DNA of 64,000 nt from the NCBI RefSeq assembly GCF_900112235.1, contig NZ_FOLH01000001.1, positions 248,001-312,000 on the forward strand, read 5' to 3'. The notes under the pieces were generated by a model. It worked only from the letters and a program-made list of their open reading frames with translations. It did no database searches and was not told the DNA's origin. The position numbers and the translations under genes are program-made. Of this stretch, positions 46,293 through 54,703 are shown in pieces (the stretch's first letter is position 1; each line of letters starts with the position of its first letter). The DNA is from Marinospirillum celere. GTDB lineage: Bacteria > Pseudomonadota > Gammaproteobacteria > Pseudomonadales > Halomonadaceae.

Positions 46293-47318
46293 CTAGGTGG
46301 GGGTGGCTAGAGAAGTGTCTTGAACCAGATCTAATGCTTGACGAATGAGGTCGGCATTTTGGTCAGGTTGATGGGCTTTTTCACTGAGCAGGCGACGGAA
46401 CTTGCGGGCACCAGGAACGCCTTGAAAGACACCCATCAAGGGGCGCGTCAGGGCATTGAGTCTTACTCCCCTGGCAAGCTGTTCTTCGGCATAAGGAAGG
46501 TAGTTCTCAACTGCTTGTCGGGCTGTAATCGAGGGTTTGGAAACCTGGCCATAAAGTTTTTGATCAACCTCAGCAGCCAACAGGGGTTGATCCCAGAGTG
46601 CGCGCCCTAGCATCACTGAGTCGACCTGCTGTAAGTGTTCACTGCAAGCGTCCAAAGACTTGATACCACCATTGATGGCAATCGTCAGCTCTGGATGCTT
46701 GGCTTTCAAGCGGTATACCCGTTCATAGTTGAGCGGGGGGATATCCCGGTTCTGCTTGGGCGACAAGCCTTGAAGCCAGGCTTTGCGGGCATGCAAAATA
46801 AAGATTTTACAACCGGCTTCCTTAAGCAGGTTAACGAACTGCTCCAGGTCATGATCTTCATCCTGGTCATCAATGCCTATCCGGCATTTAATGGTTACCG
46901 GTTTGTCGGTAGCGGCTTGCATGGCCTGGAAGCAACGAGCAACCCTCTCCGGATGAGCCATTAAGCAGGCGCCAATCAGATTGTTCTGGACTCGATCGCT
47001 GGGGCAGCCGACATTCAAGTTGATTTCATCATAGCCCCAGAGAGTGGCTTTTTCAGTGCAGGCGGCCAGCTCATCGGGATTACTGCCCCCGAGCTGCAGA
47101 GCGACAGGGTGCTCCTGGGCTGAAAAGTCTAAAAAGCGCTCAGGATCACGGCCATGCAAAAGCGCGCCCGTGGTCACCATTTCGCTGTATAAGAGGGTTT
47201 CTTGACTGAGTAGGCGCAAAAAATACCGAAAGTGGCGATCAGTCACATCCAGCATGGGAGCCAGGGAAAAACGCGGGTAGGGACGACCTGACCAGTGAGG
47301 AAGTTTGGATGTGTGCAT
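46293..47318 (-). CDS. dusA: tRNA-dihydrouridine(20/20a) synthase DusA
   Basis: DusA is a flavoenzyme that reduces U20/U20a in the tRNA D-loop. It begins RFSLAPMLDVTDRHFRYFLR, has the catalytic cysteine C105 (LNVGCPSDRVQNNLIGACLM), KCRIGIDDQ and IAINGGIKS phosphate-binding elements, and a C-terminal RNA-binding helical domain. Length of 341 aa is typical. Its 5' leader contains a 15-bp palindrome (47346-47360) and a strong leftward terminator (47366-47405), so expression may involve an operator or attenuation. Confidence 0.96.
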   Translation of the reverse strand: MHTSKLPHWSGRPYPRFSLAPMLDVTDRHFRYFLRLLSQETLLYSEMVTTGALLHGRDPERFLDFSAQEHPVALQLGGSNPDELAACTEKATLWGYDEINLNVGCPSDRVQNNLIGACLMAHPERVARCFQAMQAATDKPVTIKCRIGIDDQDEDHDLEQFVNLLKEAGCKIFILHARKAWLQGLSPKQNRDIPPLNYERVYRLKAKHPELTIAINGGIKSLDACSEHLQQVDSVMLGRALWDQPLLAAEVDQKLYGQVSKPSITARQAVENYLPYAEEQLARGVRLNALTRPLMGVFQGVPGARKFRRLLSEKAHQPDQNADLIRQALDLVQDTSLATPT

Positions 47319-47345
47319 GCCTAGAGGGTCACCTGCAAAACGACT

Positions 47346-47360
47346 AGTTTACCGTAAACT
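47346..47360. promoter_or_regulatory. Palindrome AGTTTAC-C-GTAAACT upstream of dusA
   Basis: A perfect inverted repeat of seven bases with one central base lies 28 bp before the dusA ATG, directly after the U-tract of the leftward terminator. The size suits a dimeric repressor site. No matching regulator is visible in the window. Confidence 0.4.
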
Positions 47361-47365
47361 GCGCG

Positions 47366-47405
47366 ATAAAAAAAAGGCGATCCTGTAGGGGGAACAGGGA
47401 TCGCC
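47366..47405 (-). terminator. Strong leftward intrinsic terminator ahead of dusA
   Basis: On the minus strand GGCGATCCCTGT pairs with ACAGGATCGCC (11 bp, one bulge) and is followed by eight T. The only coding sequence further up on this strand for kilobases is none, because gltX runs the other way. It must therefore end either a small RNA or a dusA leader. Confidence 0.85.
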
Positions 47406-47530
47406 CAGGTGAGCAAGTGCGTAGGGCCTACTTCCTTATTGACCGCAAACGATTTGAGGTGATAACAGACAAAGACCTCGATAAACCGAGATTTAATTCT
47501 GAAGTAGGGCCTGCTTGCTGTGAAGGTGGC
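47366..47530 (-). ncRNA. Candidate small RNA or dusA attenuator leader
   Basis: Upstream of the terminator the minus strand folds as a long stem. AGGCCCTACTTC (47512-47501) pairs with GAAGTAGGCCCT (47434-47423) at 11 of 12 positions, extended by GCAAG/CTTGC at 47518-47514 and 47417-47413. The 66-base interior has small hairpins (CTCG/CGAG). A terminator hairpin follows. This two-part layout is like many bacterial sRNAs. It matches no RNA family that I can name, and the promoter is not certain. A 73-codon frame crosses the region but also crosses the terminator and has no ribosome-binding site, so I do not call it a gene. Confidence 0.4.
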
Positions 47531-47635
47531 GTATTGTCGCATTTCTTTGCCTGGCTGCGTTTAACGCCTTTATCTCTTATACTTGCGCCAGGAATTCAAG
47601 CTTCCACTCATGTGAATAGATAAGGTAAGCACTTC
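47531..47635 (+). promoter_or_regulatory. Upstream region of gltX
   Basis: A TATACT (47578-47583) can serve as the gltX -10 box, but the matching -35 (CTGCGT or TGCGTT) is poor. A perfect 11-bp palindrome GCGTTTAACGC (47557-47567) overlaps that -35 position. Nothing coding is seen. Confidence 0.35.
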
Positions 47636-49147
47636 ATGTCTGTACGTACCCGTATTGCCCCTTCGCCTACTGGTGACCCTCATGTAGGCACCGCCTACAT
47701 TGCCCTGTTTAATCTTTGTTTTGCCCGCCAGCATCAGGGCAAGTTTATTTTACGTATTGAAGATACGGATCAACAACGCTCAACAGCAGAGTCAGAGCAG
47801 CAGATTTTTGATTCCCTACGCTGGTTAGGGCTGGATTGGGATGAAGGGCCAGATGTTGGAGGTGATCTGGGTCCTTATCGGCAAAGTGAACGCAAACATC
47901 TTTACCAGCAGTATGCGGATGAATTATTGGCCAAAGGCAAGGCGTTCAAATGCTATCGCACGCCAGAAGAGCTGGATGAGCTGCGCCGCGAACGCCAGCT
48001 GGCCGGTAAGGCAACGGCTCTTAAGCCTTCTGACCTTTATTTGCCGGAAACTGAAGTAGCCAAGCGAGAAGCTGCTAATGCTCCTTATGTCGTGCGTATG
48101 CTGGTACCTGAAGAAGAGGGCGTTTGCATTATTAATGACTTACTGCGCGGCCCCATGGAGCTGGACTGGAGCATGGTGGATGCACAAATCCTATTAAAGT
48201 CTGATGGCATGCCTACCTACCACCTGGCTAATGTTGTGGATGATCACCTGATGGAAATCACCCATGTACTGCGCGGCGAAGAGTGGATTAACTCGGCACC
48301 CAAGCATCAGCTGCTTTATGAGTATTTTGGCTGGGAAATGCCGGTTCTTTGCCACCTGCCGCTGTTGCGCAATCCGGATAAATCCAAGCTGTCCAAGCGC
48401 AAGAACCCCACTTCGATTCGCTATTACCAGCGTATGGGCTTTTTGCCGGAAGCAGTGATTAATTACCTGGGACGTATGGGCTGGTCCATGCCGGATGAAA
48501 GTGAGAAATTCAGCCTGGATGAAATGATTGAGCACTTTGATATTCAGCGGGTTTCTTTGGGTGGCCCTGTGTTTGATGTGGAAAAGCTGAGCTGGTTGAA
48601 TGGCCTCTACCTGCGTGAGCTGGATGACGAGGCTTATTTACAAAGACTCATGTCCTGGGCCTTTAACAAGGAGTATGTCAGCAGCATACTTCCACAAATC
48701 AAACCCAGAGCTGAAACGCTTTCAGATGTCGCACCGCTGGCGGCCTATTTCTTCAGTGGTATGCCCAATATCAGTAAAGAAAACTTTGCCCAGTTGAAGT
48801 GGCCAGAAGAAGTGGATTTAGTGGAGCAGATGCAATTTTTGGTGTGGGAAATGGATGCCCTTAGAGATTGGAACAAAGAGAACCTGATGCAGCGCATCAA
48901 ACTCTTGAGTCAGGCGGCCGGAATGAAAATGAAGGACTATCTGCAACCGGTTTTCTTGTCAATTGCTGGCAGCACAACCTCGACTTCGGTGCTGGATGCG
49001 ATGGTGATTCTGGGTCCTGAAATCAGTCGGGCACGTCTGCGCTTTGCTTTGGATCTGTTGACCGAGGGTGGCGTCTCCAAAAAGCAAGCCAAGAAGCTGG
49101 AGAAAAAATACCAGCAACTCTTGCAAAGCCAGGTTTCTGAAAATTAA
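47636..49147 (+). CDS. gltX: Glutamate-tRNA ligase
   Basis: This class I synthetase has the HIGH-type motif in [21 protein letters not shown] and the KMSKS-type motif [10 protein letters not shown] (about residue 245). The catalytic domain is followed by the helical anticodon-binding domain with a Lys-rich end ([16 protein letters not shown]). Length of 503 aa is slightly above the 471-495 seen in most gammaproteobacteria. tRNA-Ala and tRNA-Glu genes follow, the latter being its own substrate. Confidence 0.96.
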   Translation: MSVRTRIAPSPTGDPHVGTAYIALFNLCFARQHQGKFILRIEDTDQQRSTAESEQQIFDSLRWLGLDWDEGPDVGGDLGPYRQSERKHLYQQYADELLAKGKAFKCYRTPEELDELRRERQLAGKATALKPSDLYLPETEVAKREAANAPYVVRMLVPEEEGVCIINDLLRGPMELDWSMVDAQILLKSDGMPTYHLANVVDDHLMEITHVLRGEEWINSAPKHQLLYEYFGWEMPVLCHLPLLRNPDKSKLSKRKNPTSIRYYQRMGFLPEAVINYLGRMGWSMPDESEKFSLDEMIEHFDIQRVSLGGPVFDVEKLSWLNGLYLRELDDEAYLQRLMSWAFNKEYVSSILPQIKPRAETLSDVAPLAAYFFSGMPNISKENFAQLKWPEEVDLVEQMQFLVWEMDALRDWNKENLMQRIKLLSQAAGMKMKDYLQPVFLSIAGSTTSTSVLDAMVILGPEISRARLRFALDLLTEGGVSKKQAKKLEKKYQQLLQSQVSEN

Positions 49148-49159
49148 ATAAAAAAAGGC

Positions 49160-49188
49160 TTGACGGTGGGTGTGTCCAAAAGTAATAT
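49160..49188 (+). promoter_or_regulatory. Sigma-70 promoter of the tRNA-Ala/tRNA-Glu pair
   Basis: TTGACG (49160-49165), a 17-bp spacer and TAATAT (49183-49188) are followed by a GC-containing discriminator and the tRNA-Ala 5' end at 49212. The -35 overlaps one arm of an inverted repeat (GACGGTG at 49162-49168 and CACCGTC at 49192-49198). Confidence 0.75.
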
Positions 49189-49211
49189 ACGCACCGTCTT
49201 CCGGACAACGT

Positions 49212-49287
<76 letters not shown>

Positions 49288-49306
49288 AATCTTTTCGGAA
49301 GTTAGC

Positions 49307-49382
49307 GTCCCATTCGTCTAGTGGTCCAGGACACCGCCCTTTCACGGCGGTAACAGGGGTTCGAACCCCCTATGGGACGCCA
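49307..49382 (+). tRNA. tRNA-Glu (TTC)
   Basis: This is a 76-base cloverleaf with acceptor GTCCCAT/ATGGGAC, discriminator G and an encoded CCA. The anticodon stem CCGCC/GGCGG holds loop CTTTCAC with anticodon TTC, and the T-loop is TTCGAAC. It lies 19 bases after tRNA-Ala, so both are cut from one precursor. Confidence 0.96.
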
Positions 49383-49505
49383 TTTAAACTCCTTCTTCTT
49401 CCAATTTTTCTCCACATCTTTTCCACAAGTTGAAAGCTTGCGGAATACTATTGCCTTTTGCTTTAAAAATAATCTTGAAAGCTAATCACTAAACCCTTTT
49501 CAACC

Positions 49506-49545
49506 AATGGCTTGGCTTACTAGTGATAGCTAAGCCATTGATTTT
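49506..49545 (+). terminator. Probable terminator of the tRNA operon
   Basis: AATGGCTTGGCT and AGCTAAGCCATT form a 12-bp stem (one G-U) with a 10-base loop, followed by GATTTTG. The T-run is short, so confidence is moderate. The flanking 49383-49505 is AT-rich, with repeated TTTTCCAC-like runs and no gene. Confidence 0.55.
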
Positions 49546-49639
49546 GTGTGCTTAGTTTTTTTGGTTAAAAATTAAGCAATCTGTGGTCTTGTCCTTACTG
49601 ACAAGCGTGGAGAAGGTTTCTAAGGTCTTTTCCACTTTG

Positions 49640-49662
49640 TTATCCACAGAAAGTGTGGATAA
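49640..49662. promoter_or_regulatory. Two convergent DnaA-box sequences
   Basis: TTATCCACA (49640-49648) and its reverse complement TGTGGATAA (49654-49662) are separated by five bases. Each equals the high-affinity DnaA box consensus. The pair also forms a 9-bp hairpin. It sits 7 bp past the stop codon of the PilZ/HD-GYP gene, and no replication gene is nearby. Confidence 0.5.
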
Positions 49663-49669
49663 GGGTCAC

Positions 49670-51604
49670 TTAGATTTCGTGCAGTAATAAGTCGTTATTT
49701 AATTTATATTTTGCAGGGTCTTCGGGTGCAGCAACCTTTGTCCAGTTGCTGCCGGAGCCTACTTGGATGTCCTGAAGAGCCAGAGGGCGACCGCTATTTT
49801 TATTGAATACCAAGCGCACCTGATCAGGTGAAGCTGTTGCTGTAAGGCTTTTTACAAAACCTAAATCACCATTAGCAAAGCTAACCAGAGAGCCTATGGG
49901 GAAGATGCCCTGATGTTTAATGAGTTGCTGAGTGGCAGGTTGATCAAGTTGGTTGTTCATGCTGAGTAGACGTTTGAAGGCCAAGGCATGGGGAATGCCA
50001 GCTCTATAGCTGCGTCCATTGGTCATGGCATCAAAAACATCAATGACCGCGGCCAGTTTGCCGACAGGGCTGATAGAAATGCCTTTGAGCCCTTCAGGGT
50101 GCCCTGAACCATCCAAGCGCTCACAGTTCTGGGTGGCAACCTGTAGAGCGACTTCAGGAGTTCCTGGTTGTCTTGATAGAATTTCTCGGGTCAGCAGTGA
50201 ATGCTTGTGCATGACCTTTGCTTCTTTATCGGTTAGCCCGCTGGTCTTACCAATGATGCGTTCTGGAATCAGACCCTTGCCCAAATCATGGCAGAGGCCA
50301 GCAAAAATTAGATTGCGGAGGAACTCGTCATCTTTGGATTTGGGGTTGGCTTTGTCAAACATCATTTGATCAGCCAGGAGTACCGCAACACTGACAGAGT
50401 GCTCAAAAAGATATTGGCCGGTACTTCTGATTCGGGTATATAGAATCAACTCCTGGCGCTGTTTTTCAAGTGACACTAGAAGTTGATTGGCCGCTTCCCA
50501 GGCTAGTTGGATATCCAGAGCTTCCTTGTTACGCAGTTGGCCTACCAGGGTGCGTACTGCTTTGACTGCAAGCTGGTGAGCACTGCGCGTATCCAGCTGC
50601 TCTACCTTGGCTTTTTCTTCTTTGTTGGCTTCTTCTTTGCTTCTTTCGGCTTCTTTTTTCTTGTCTTTTTTATCTTTGCTGGGTGCTGCTGGTTCAAAAA
50701 GCTCGGAAGGTGCTGCATTACTGGCATTGCCCGAAGCGTTACGGGCATGGTCGCGCTGCAGCTCAGTTACAACAAATGAAATTTTTTGATCTTTTTTGGG
50801 GTCTAGATTGGTGAACTGGCAACCTAGGCTGCTGACTTTCTTTTTCTCATCGTAGCCTATATGGCGGACGATAATACCCAGCTCAATAAAGTCACCGTTA
50901 GGAAAAATAATATGGCAGCAATCAAATTGTGTGTTTTTTTCCAGCGTTTCCTGAAGGCTGCCTTCGACATCCACTTGGCCCCCTTGGGCAGACAGATCTC
51001 TTAGTAGGCCTTCATACTCCCAAGTGGGGTCTTGATGGATCAGGTTGTCATACTCATCCCGTTTTTCGGGGGGTACTTTGACGCCCAGGCGAACTTTGAT
51101 TTCCAGGGACATCCTAACTGGCGCCCGATAAAACTGGCGCCTTTGCAGAAAATGCAGGTTTTTTGGAAAAGGGACTTTGTAAACGGGTGCGCCATCTTTA
51201 ACCGCCCGGCCTGAAGCTTGAATAAGGCTGGCGCTGATACGGCAGCCATCATGAAAGCTTTCAAAGCTGAAGGGTATGGCTTTGGCCATTAGGTCATCAC
51301 CCCAGCGCGGGGTTACCTCGTCCAGGAGGAAATAGCCTTCCTTATAATTAACTGCAATGACCATGCTGGTGTACTTATCAGCAACGGCATCAAAGTTCAG
51401 TTTTAGTGGGGTGTGCTTGTTTTCCAACCTTTTCAGAAGACGATAAATCCCTTCCCGGGTAGATATGACCTGACCTTCCGGTTTTTTTTCCTGTTCTTTA
51501 CCGTTGTTTCTGGTTTCCGTTTCGGTAGTGCCCACTGATCGGTCCTGAGTTAAAGGTGTATTAAGCAAACTTCTCTTGATAGCTTCTTTTGCTGGTAAAC
51601 GCAA
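49670..51604 (-). CDS. PilZ-like and degenerate HD-GYP domain protein
   Basis: This 644-aa cytoplasmic protein has an N-terminal YcgR-like segment and a PilZ domain with both c-di-GMP motifs: RRQFYR (residues 155-160, RxxxR) and DLSAQG (203-208, DxSxxG). A highly charged Lys/Glu linker follows (about 308-335). The HD-GYP domain (about 395-590) has H402, the HD pair H439-D440 with K443 and H466/H468. The usual HHExxDGSGYP reads N493-C-E-R-L-D-G-S-G-H-P, so both histidines of HH and the tyrosine of GYP are lost. It probably senses c-di-GMP, while phosphodiesterase activity is doubtful. Confidence 0.88.
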   Translation of the reverse strand: MRLPAKEAIKRSLLNTPLTQDRSVGTTETETRNNGKEQEKKPEGQVISTREGIYRLLKRLENKHTPLKLNFDAVADKYTSMVIAVNYKEGYFLLDEVTPRWGDDLMAKAIPFSFESFHDGCRISASLIQASGRAVKDGAPVYKVPFPKNLHFLQRRQFYRAPVRMSLEIKVRLGVKVPPEKRDEYDNLIHQDPTWEYEGLLRDLSAQGGQVDVEGSLQETLEKNTQFDCCHIIFPNGDFIELGIIVRHIGYDEKKKVSSLGCQFTNLDPKKDQKISFVVTELQRDHARNASGNASNAAPSELFEPAAPSKDKKDKKKEAERSKEEANKEEKAKVEQLDTRSAHQLAVKAVRTLVGQLRNKEALDIQLAWEAANQLLVSLEKQRQELILYTRIRSTGQYLFEHSVSVAVLLADQMMFDKANPKSKDDEFLRNLIFAGLCHDLGKGLIPERIIGKTSGLTDKEAKVMHKHSLLTREILSRQPGTPEVALQVATQNCERLDGSGHPEGLKGISISPVGKLAAVIDVFDAMTNGRSYRAGIPHALAFKRLLSMNNQLDQPATQQLIKHQGIFPIGSLVSFANGDLGFVKSLTATASPDQVRLVFNKNSGRPLALQDIQVGSGSNWTKVAAPEDPAKYKLNNDLLLHEI

Positions 51605-51652
51605 GCCTGACTCTGGAGGTCTTAACGAAAAATAACGCCCTGAATCAAATAA

Positions 51653-52543
51653 TTACTTCGGTCGGGTGGCTTGAAGGCGTCGTAGTAGGCTGGAGGTATC
51701 CCAGCGGCCACCACCTAGATTCTGAACTTCTGCATAAAATTGGTCGACCAAAGCAGTGACCGGAAGTTGTGCACCAAGTTTCCGGGCCTGATCAAGGCAG
51801 ATGGCTAAATCTTTACGCATCCAATCAACGGCAAAGCCGTGCTCATATTCATCATTGATCATGGTTTTATGACGATTCACCATTTGCCAGGAACCAGCAG
51901 CGCCTTGGCTAATAACATCGATCACTTTCTGCTGATCCAAGCCCGCCCGTTCAGCAAAATTTAGACCTTCGGCCAAAGCTTGGACCAGGCCGCCTATACA
52001 GATTTGATTGACCATTTTGGTCATTTGCCCACTACCGGCAGGACCCATGTGAGTCACAGCTTTGGCAAAGAGCTCCATAATTGGTTGACCCCGCTCAAAG
52101 GCAGCTTGCTCACCGCCGACCATGATGGTGAGTTGGCCGTTTTCGGCGCCTTGCTGGCCACCTGATACTGGAGCATCCAGAAAATCAATTTGTTTCTCCT
52201 TGCAGGCTGTTGCCATTTCCTGAGCAAGGCTTGCAGAAGCGGTGGTGTGGTCAATAACGAGACTGCCAGCTTTAAGGGTTTGCAGAATACCCTGAGGCCC
52301 GGTGATGACTTCGCGGACATCGTCATCCTTGCCAACGCAGAGGAGCACTATATCTGCCTCAGCTGCTGCTTTGGCTGGTGTGGTCACAAAGCTGTGGCCT
52401 GAATGTTGGTCCAGCCATTGCTGGGCTTTCACTGGTGTCCGGTTATATACACAGACTTGGTGCCCACCTTGGGCCAGGTGGCTGGCCATGGGTGAGCCCA
52501 TTACACCCAGGCCGATAAATGCCAGATTTTTACTTGTTGTCAT
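51653..52543 (-). CDS. NAD(P)-dependent beta-hydroxyacid dehydrogenase (GarR/GlxR-like)
   Basis: This Rossmann-fold enzyme has IGLGVMGSPMASHLAQGG at the N-terminus, the substrate-site DAPVSGGQQGAENGQLTIMVGG and the catalytic lysine in GQMTKMVNQI. Relatives reduce tartronate semialdehyde or oxidise 3-hydroxyisobutyrate; sequence alone does not decide the substrate. The frame opens 20 codons higher, but the ATG at 52543 has an AGGAG site and gives 296 aa, the family norm. A terminator separates it from gltA upstream. Confidence 0.9.
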   Translation of the reverse strand: MTTSKNLAFIGLGVMGSPMASHLAQGGHQVCVYNRTPVKAQQWLDQHSGHSFVTTPAKAAAEADIVLLCVGKDDDVREVITGPQGILQTLKAGSLVIDHTTASASLAQEMATACKEKQIDFLDAPVSGGQQGAENGQLTIMVGGEQAAFERGQPIMELFAKAVTHMGPAGSGQMTKMVNQICIGGLVQALAEGLNFAERAGLDQQKVIDVISQGAAGSWQMVNRHKTMINDEYEHGFAVDWMRKDLAICLDQARKLGAQLPVTALVDQFYAEVQNLGGGRWDTSSLLRRLQATRPK

Positions 52544-52634
52544 GGTGAGCTCCTGTAATGAGTTGCATGCTGGCATTATGCCGCTTGCAAGTAAGCATAA
52601 CAATTACTTGAAGCTTTTAAGCCTGCCTTAACAG

Positions 52635-52662
52635 AAAAAAGGCTGCCTGGGCAGCCTTTTAA
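52635..52662 (-). terminator. Intrinsic terminator of gltA
   Basis: AAAAGGCTGC / GCAGCCTTTT form a perfect 10-bp stem with a CTGG loop, flanked by A and T runs so that it works in both directions. It lies 17 bases after the gltA stop codon. Confidence 0.9.
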
Positions 52663-52678
52663 GAGCATGTCAGCAAGG

Positions 52679-53965
52679 TTACTTGGCCGGATAGTCTCTT
52701 TGTGGTGCACCCGTGTAAAGCTGGCGAGGGCGACCGATCTTGTAATCATTGCTGATCATTTCATTCCAGTGAGAAATCCAACCAATAGTCCGGCTCAGAG
52801 CAAAGATAGCCGTAAACATGTTGGTGGGGATGCCGATGGCCTTAAGAATGATGCCTGAGTAGAAGTCGACGTTGGGGTAGAGTTTGCGTTCTTTGAAGTA
52901 GTCGTCTTCCAGAGCGATCTCTTCCAGGCGCTTGGCAATTTTTAGCTGAGGGTCATCGGCCATGCCCAATTCCTGAAGAACTTCATCACAGGTTTTTTTC
53001 ATTACCTTGGCGCGAGGATCAAAGTTGCGGTAAACGCGGTGACCAAAGCCCATCAGTTTGAAAGGATCCTTTTTGTCCTTGGCCTTATCAACAAAGCGTT
53101 GAATGTTTTCTTCAGAGTCGTCACCGATTTCATCCAGCATGTTGAGTACTGCTTCGTTGGCACCGCCGTGAGCAGGACCCCAAAGGGCAGCGATACCAGC
53201 AGCAATACAAGCGAAGGGGTTGGCGCCGGTAGAGCCCGCCAAGCGAACGGTTGAAGTGGAGGCATTCTGCTCGTGGTCAGCATGCAGCATGAAAATACGG
53301 TCCATTGCCTTGGCAAAAATCGGATTGACTTTGTACTCTTCACAAGGAGTAGCGAACATCATGTGCAGGAAGTTTTCTGAATAGGACAGGTCATTGCGTG
53401 GGTAAACAAATGGCTGGCCGATGGAATACTTGTAACACATGGCTGCAATGGTTGGCATTTTGGCAATCAAACGATGTGCAGACACTTCACGGTGATAAGC
53501 ATCGCTGATATCCATGGCTTCATGATAAAAAGCGGAGAGAGCACCAACTACACCACACATAACGGCCATGGGGTGAGCGTCACGACGGAAGCCCTTGAAG
53601 AACTGAGTTAGCTGTTCATGAACCATGGTGTGACGGCGAATCGTGTTTTCAAATTTATCGCGTTGTGCCGGTGTTGGCAGCTCGCCATTTAATAACAGGA
53701 AGCAGAGTTCAATGTAGTCGGCGTTCTCAGCTAGCTGGTCAATAGGGTAGCCGCGGTGCAACAGAATACCCTGGCCGCCATCGATGTAGGTGATTTTGGA
53801 CTCACAGGAGGCCGTTGCCATGAAGCCTGGGTCATAGGTAAAAACACCGTTGGCACCCAGAGTGCGGACATCAATAACATCCGGCCCTTGTGAGCCGGAA
53901 AGGACGGGGAATTCAATGCTCTGCTCAAGACCATCAACGGTCAGTACTGCTTTCTTGTTAGCCAT
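52679..53965 (-). CDS. gltA: Citrate synthase (type II, hexameric)
   Basis: GltA condenses acetyl-CoA and oxaloacetate. The active-site histidines and aspartate appear in [31 protein letters not shown] and [14 protein letters not shown]. The N-terminal extension and [22 protein letters not shown] are typical of NADH-sensitive type II enzymes. Length of 428 aa is normal. An AAGGAGG ribosome-binding site precedes the ATG. It is divergent from sdhC, so the two halves of the TCA cluster share one control region. Confidence 0.98.
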   Translation of the reverse strand: MANKKAVLTVDGLEQSIEFPVLSGSQGPDVIDVRTLGANGVFTYDPGFMATASCESKITYIDGGQGILLHRGYPIDQLAENADYIELCFLLLNGELPTPAQRDKFENTIRRHTMVHEQLTQFFKGFRRDAHPMAVMCGVVGALSAFYHEAMDISDAYHREVSAHRLIAKMPTIAAMCYKYSIGQPFVYPRNDLSYSENFLHMMFATPCEEYKVNPIFAKAMDRIFMLHADHEQNASTSTVRLAGSTGANPFACIAAGIAALWGPAHGGANEAVLNMLDEIGDDSEENIQRFVDKAKDKKDPFKLMGFGHRVYRNFDPRAKVMKKTCDEVLQELGMADDPQLKIAKRLEEIALEDDYFKERKLYPNVDFYSGIILKAIGIPTNMFTAIFALSRTIGWISHWNEMISNDYKIGRPRQLYTGAPQRDYPAK

Positions 53966-54022
53966 AAGGCCTCCTTATTTATTTTGAGTCTCACTTGCCC
54001 AATCAGAAATCAGAGTGGCCCC

Positions 54023-54050
54023 ACTATAGAAGGGTTACAAAACTTGTCAA
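54023..54050 (-). promoter_or_regulatory. gltA promoter
   Basis: On the minus strand a perfect TTGACA (54050-54045) is 16 bp from TATAGT (54028-54023). A transcript would start near 54016, giving a leader of about 50 bases to the gltA ATG. Confidence 0.75.
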
Positions 54051-54165
54051 TTACGCGAAATGGCTAGGGTAATCCCCTGTAGGGTTGCTAGAATGCGCCC
54101 CGCCTGCGTAAATGTCAGGTGATTAGGTTCGCTTATTTTGGTGCAGCGCACAACCTTTGGCTAGA

Positions 54166-54194
54166 TTGCGTAAGCAGTTGGGGGTTCCTATAAT
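54166..54194 (+). promoter_or_regulatory. sdhCDAB-suc operon promoter
   Basis: TTGCGT (54166-54171), exactly 17 bp and a perfect TATAAT (54189-54194) face the sdh genes. The transcript would begin near 54201 and carry a leader of about 125 bases. Between this promoter and the gltA one (54051-54165) no gene is seen; the spacing suits a shared regulator such as ArcA or CRP, but I found no convincing site. Confidence 0.75.
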
Positions 54195-54228
54195 CAGCGA
54201 CCTGCACCAGGGGGTGGAGCACGCAGCA

Positions 54229-54256
54229 AGTAAATCCGGCCTGTCCCGGGTTTACT
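54229..54256 (+). other. Stem-loop in the sdh leader
   Basis: AGTAAATCCGG (54229-54239) pairs with CCGGGTTTACT (54246-54256) over 11 bp with one G-U and a 6-base loop, 70 bases before the sdhC GTG. No U-tract follows, so it is a stable leader structure rather than a terminator. Confidence 0.55.
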
Positions 54257-54325
54257 GATAAGTGCTTCCGAAAATAATCGCTTGTTGCTGGCTGAGCCCA
54301 TGCAAGCACATAAGAGTGTAGAGCC

Positions 54326-54703
54326 GTGAATAGCAAAAGACCTGTAAACCTCGATTTATCGACGATAAAACTACCCTTGTCAGCGTTGACATCGATTACT
54401 CACCGGATCACCGGCGTAATCATGTTCGTTGGCCTAATCTTTATGTTTTGGGCGTTTCAAGTTTCTCTGTCTTCTCCACAGGGCTTTGAAACCGTCAAAA
54501 CTCTTCTCCAGGAAAACTTCCTGGCCAAATTTGTGCTCTGGGGCCTGCTGTCCGCTTTGGCTTACCACTGTGTGGCTGGAATCAAGCACTTAATCATGGA
54601 TCTGGACATTGGTGTCACCCTTGAGGGTGGGCACAAGATGGCTCAGGCTGTGGTCGTCATTTCTGCAATTCTCATTCTGCTTGCGGGGATCTGGGTATGG
54701 TAA
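54326..54703 (+). CDS. sdhC: Succinate dehydrogenase cytochrome b556 subunit
   Basis: This membrane anchor of complex II has three helices. The N-terminal RPVNLDLSTIKLPLSALTSITHRITG motif region is the family signature, and the histidine in YHCVAGIKHLIMD is the expected heme b ligand. At 125 aa it has normal size. It starts with GTG; the frame fits the conserved N-terminus. It overlaps sdhD by seven bases. Confidence 0.96.
   Translation: MNSKRPVNLDLSTIKLPLSALTSITHRITGVIMFVGLIFMFWAFQVSLSSPQGFETVKTLLQENFLAKFVLWGLLSALAYHCVAGIKHLIMDLDIGVTLEGGHKMAQAVVVISAILILLAGIWVW

Noticed and set aside
47321-47542. A 73-codon minus-strand frame upstream of dusA
   Set aside because: It reads through a strong intrinsic terminator and has no Shine-Dalgarno sequence; an RNA element explains the region better.
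49640-49662. Chromosome origin at the DnaA boxes
   Set aside because: Only two boxes, and no dnaA, dnaN, gidA/mnmG, parAB or AT-rich unwinding array nearby.
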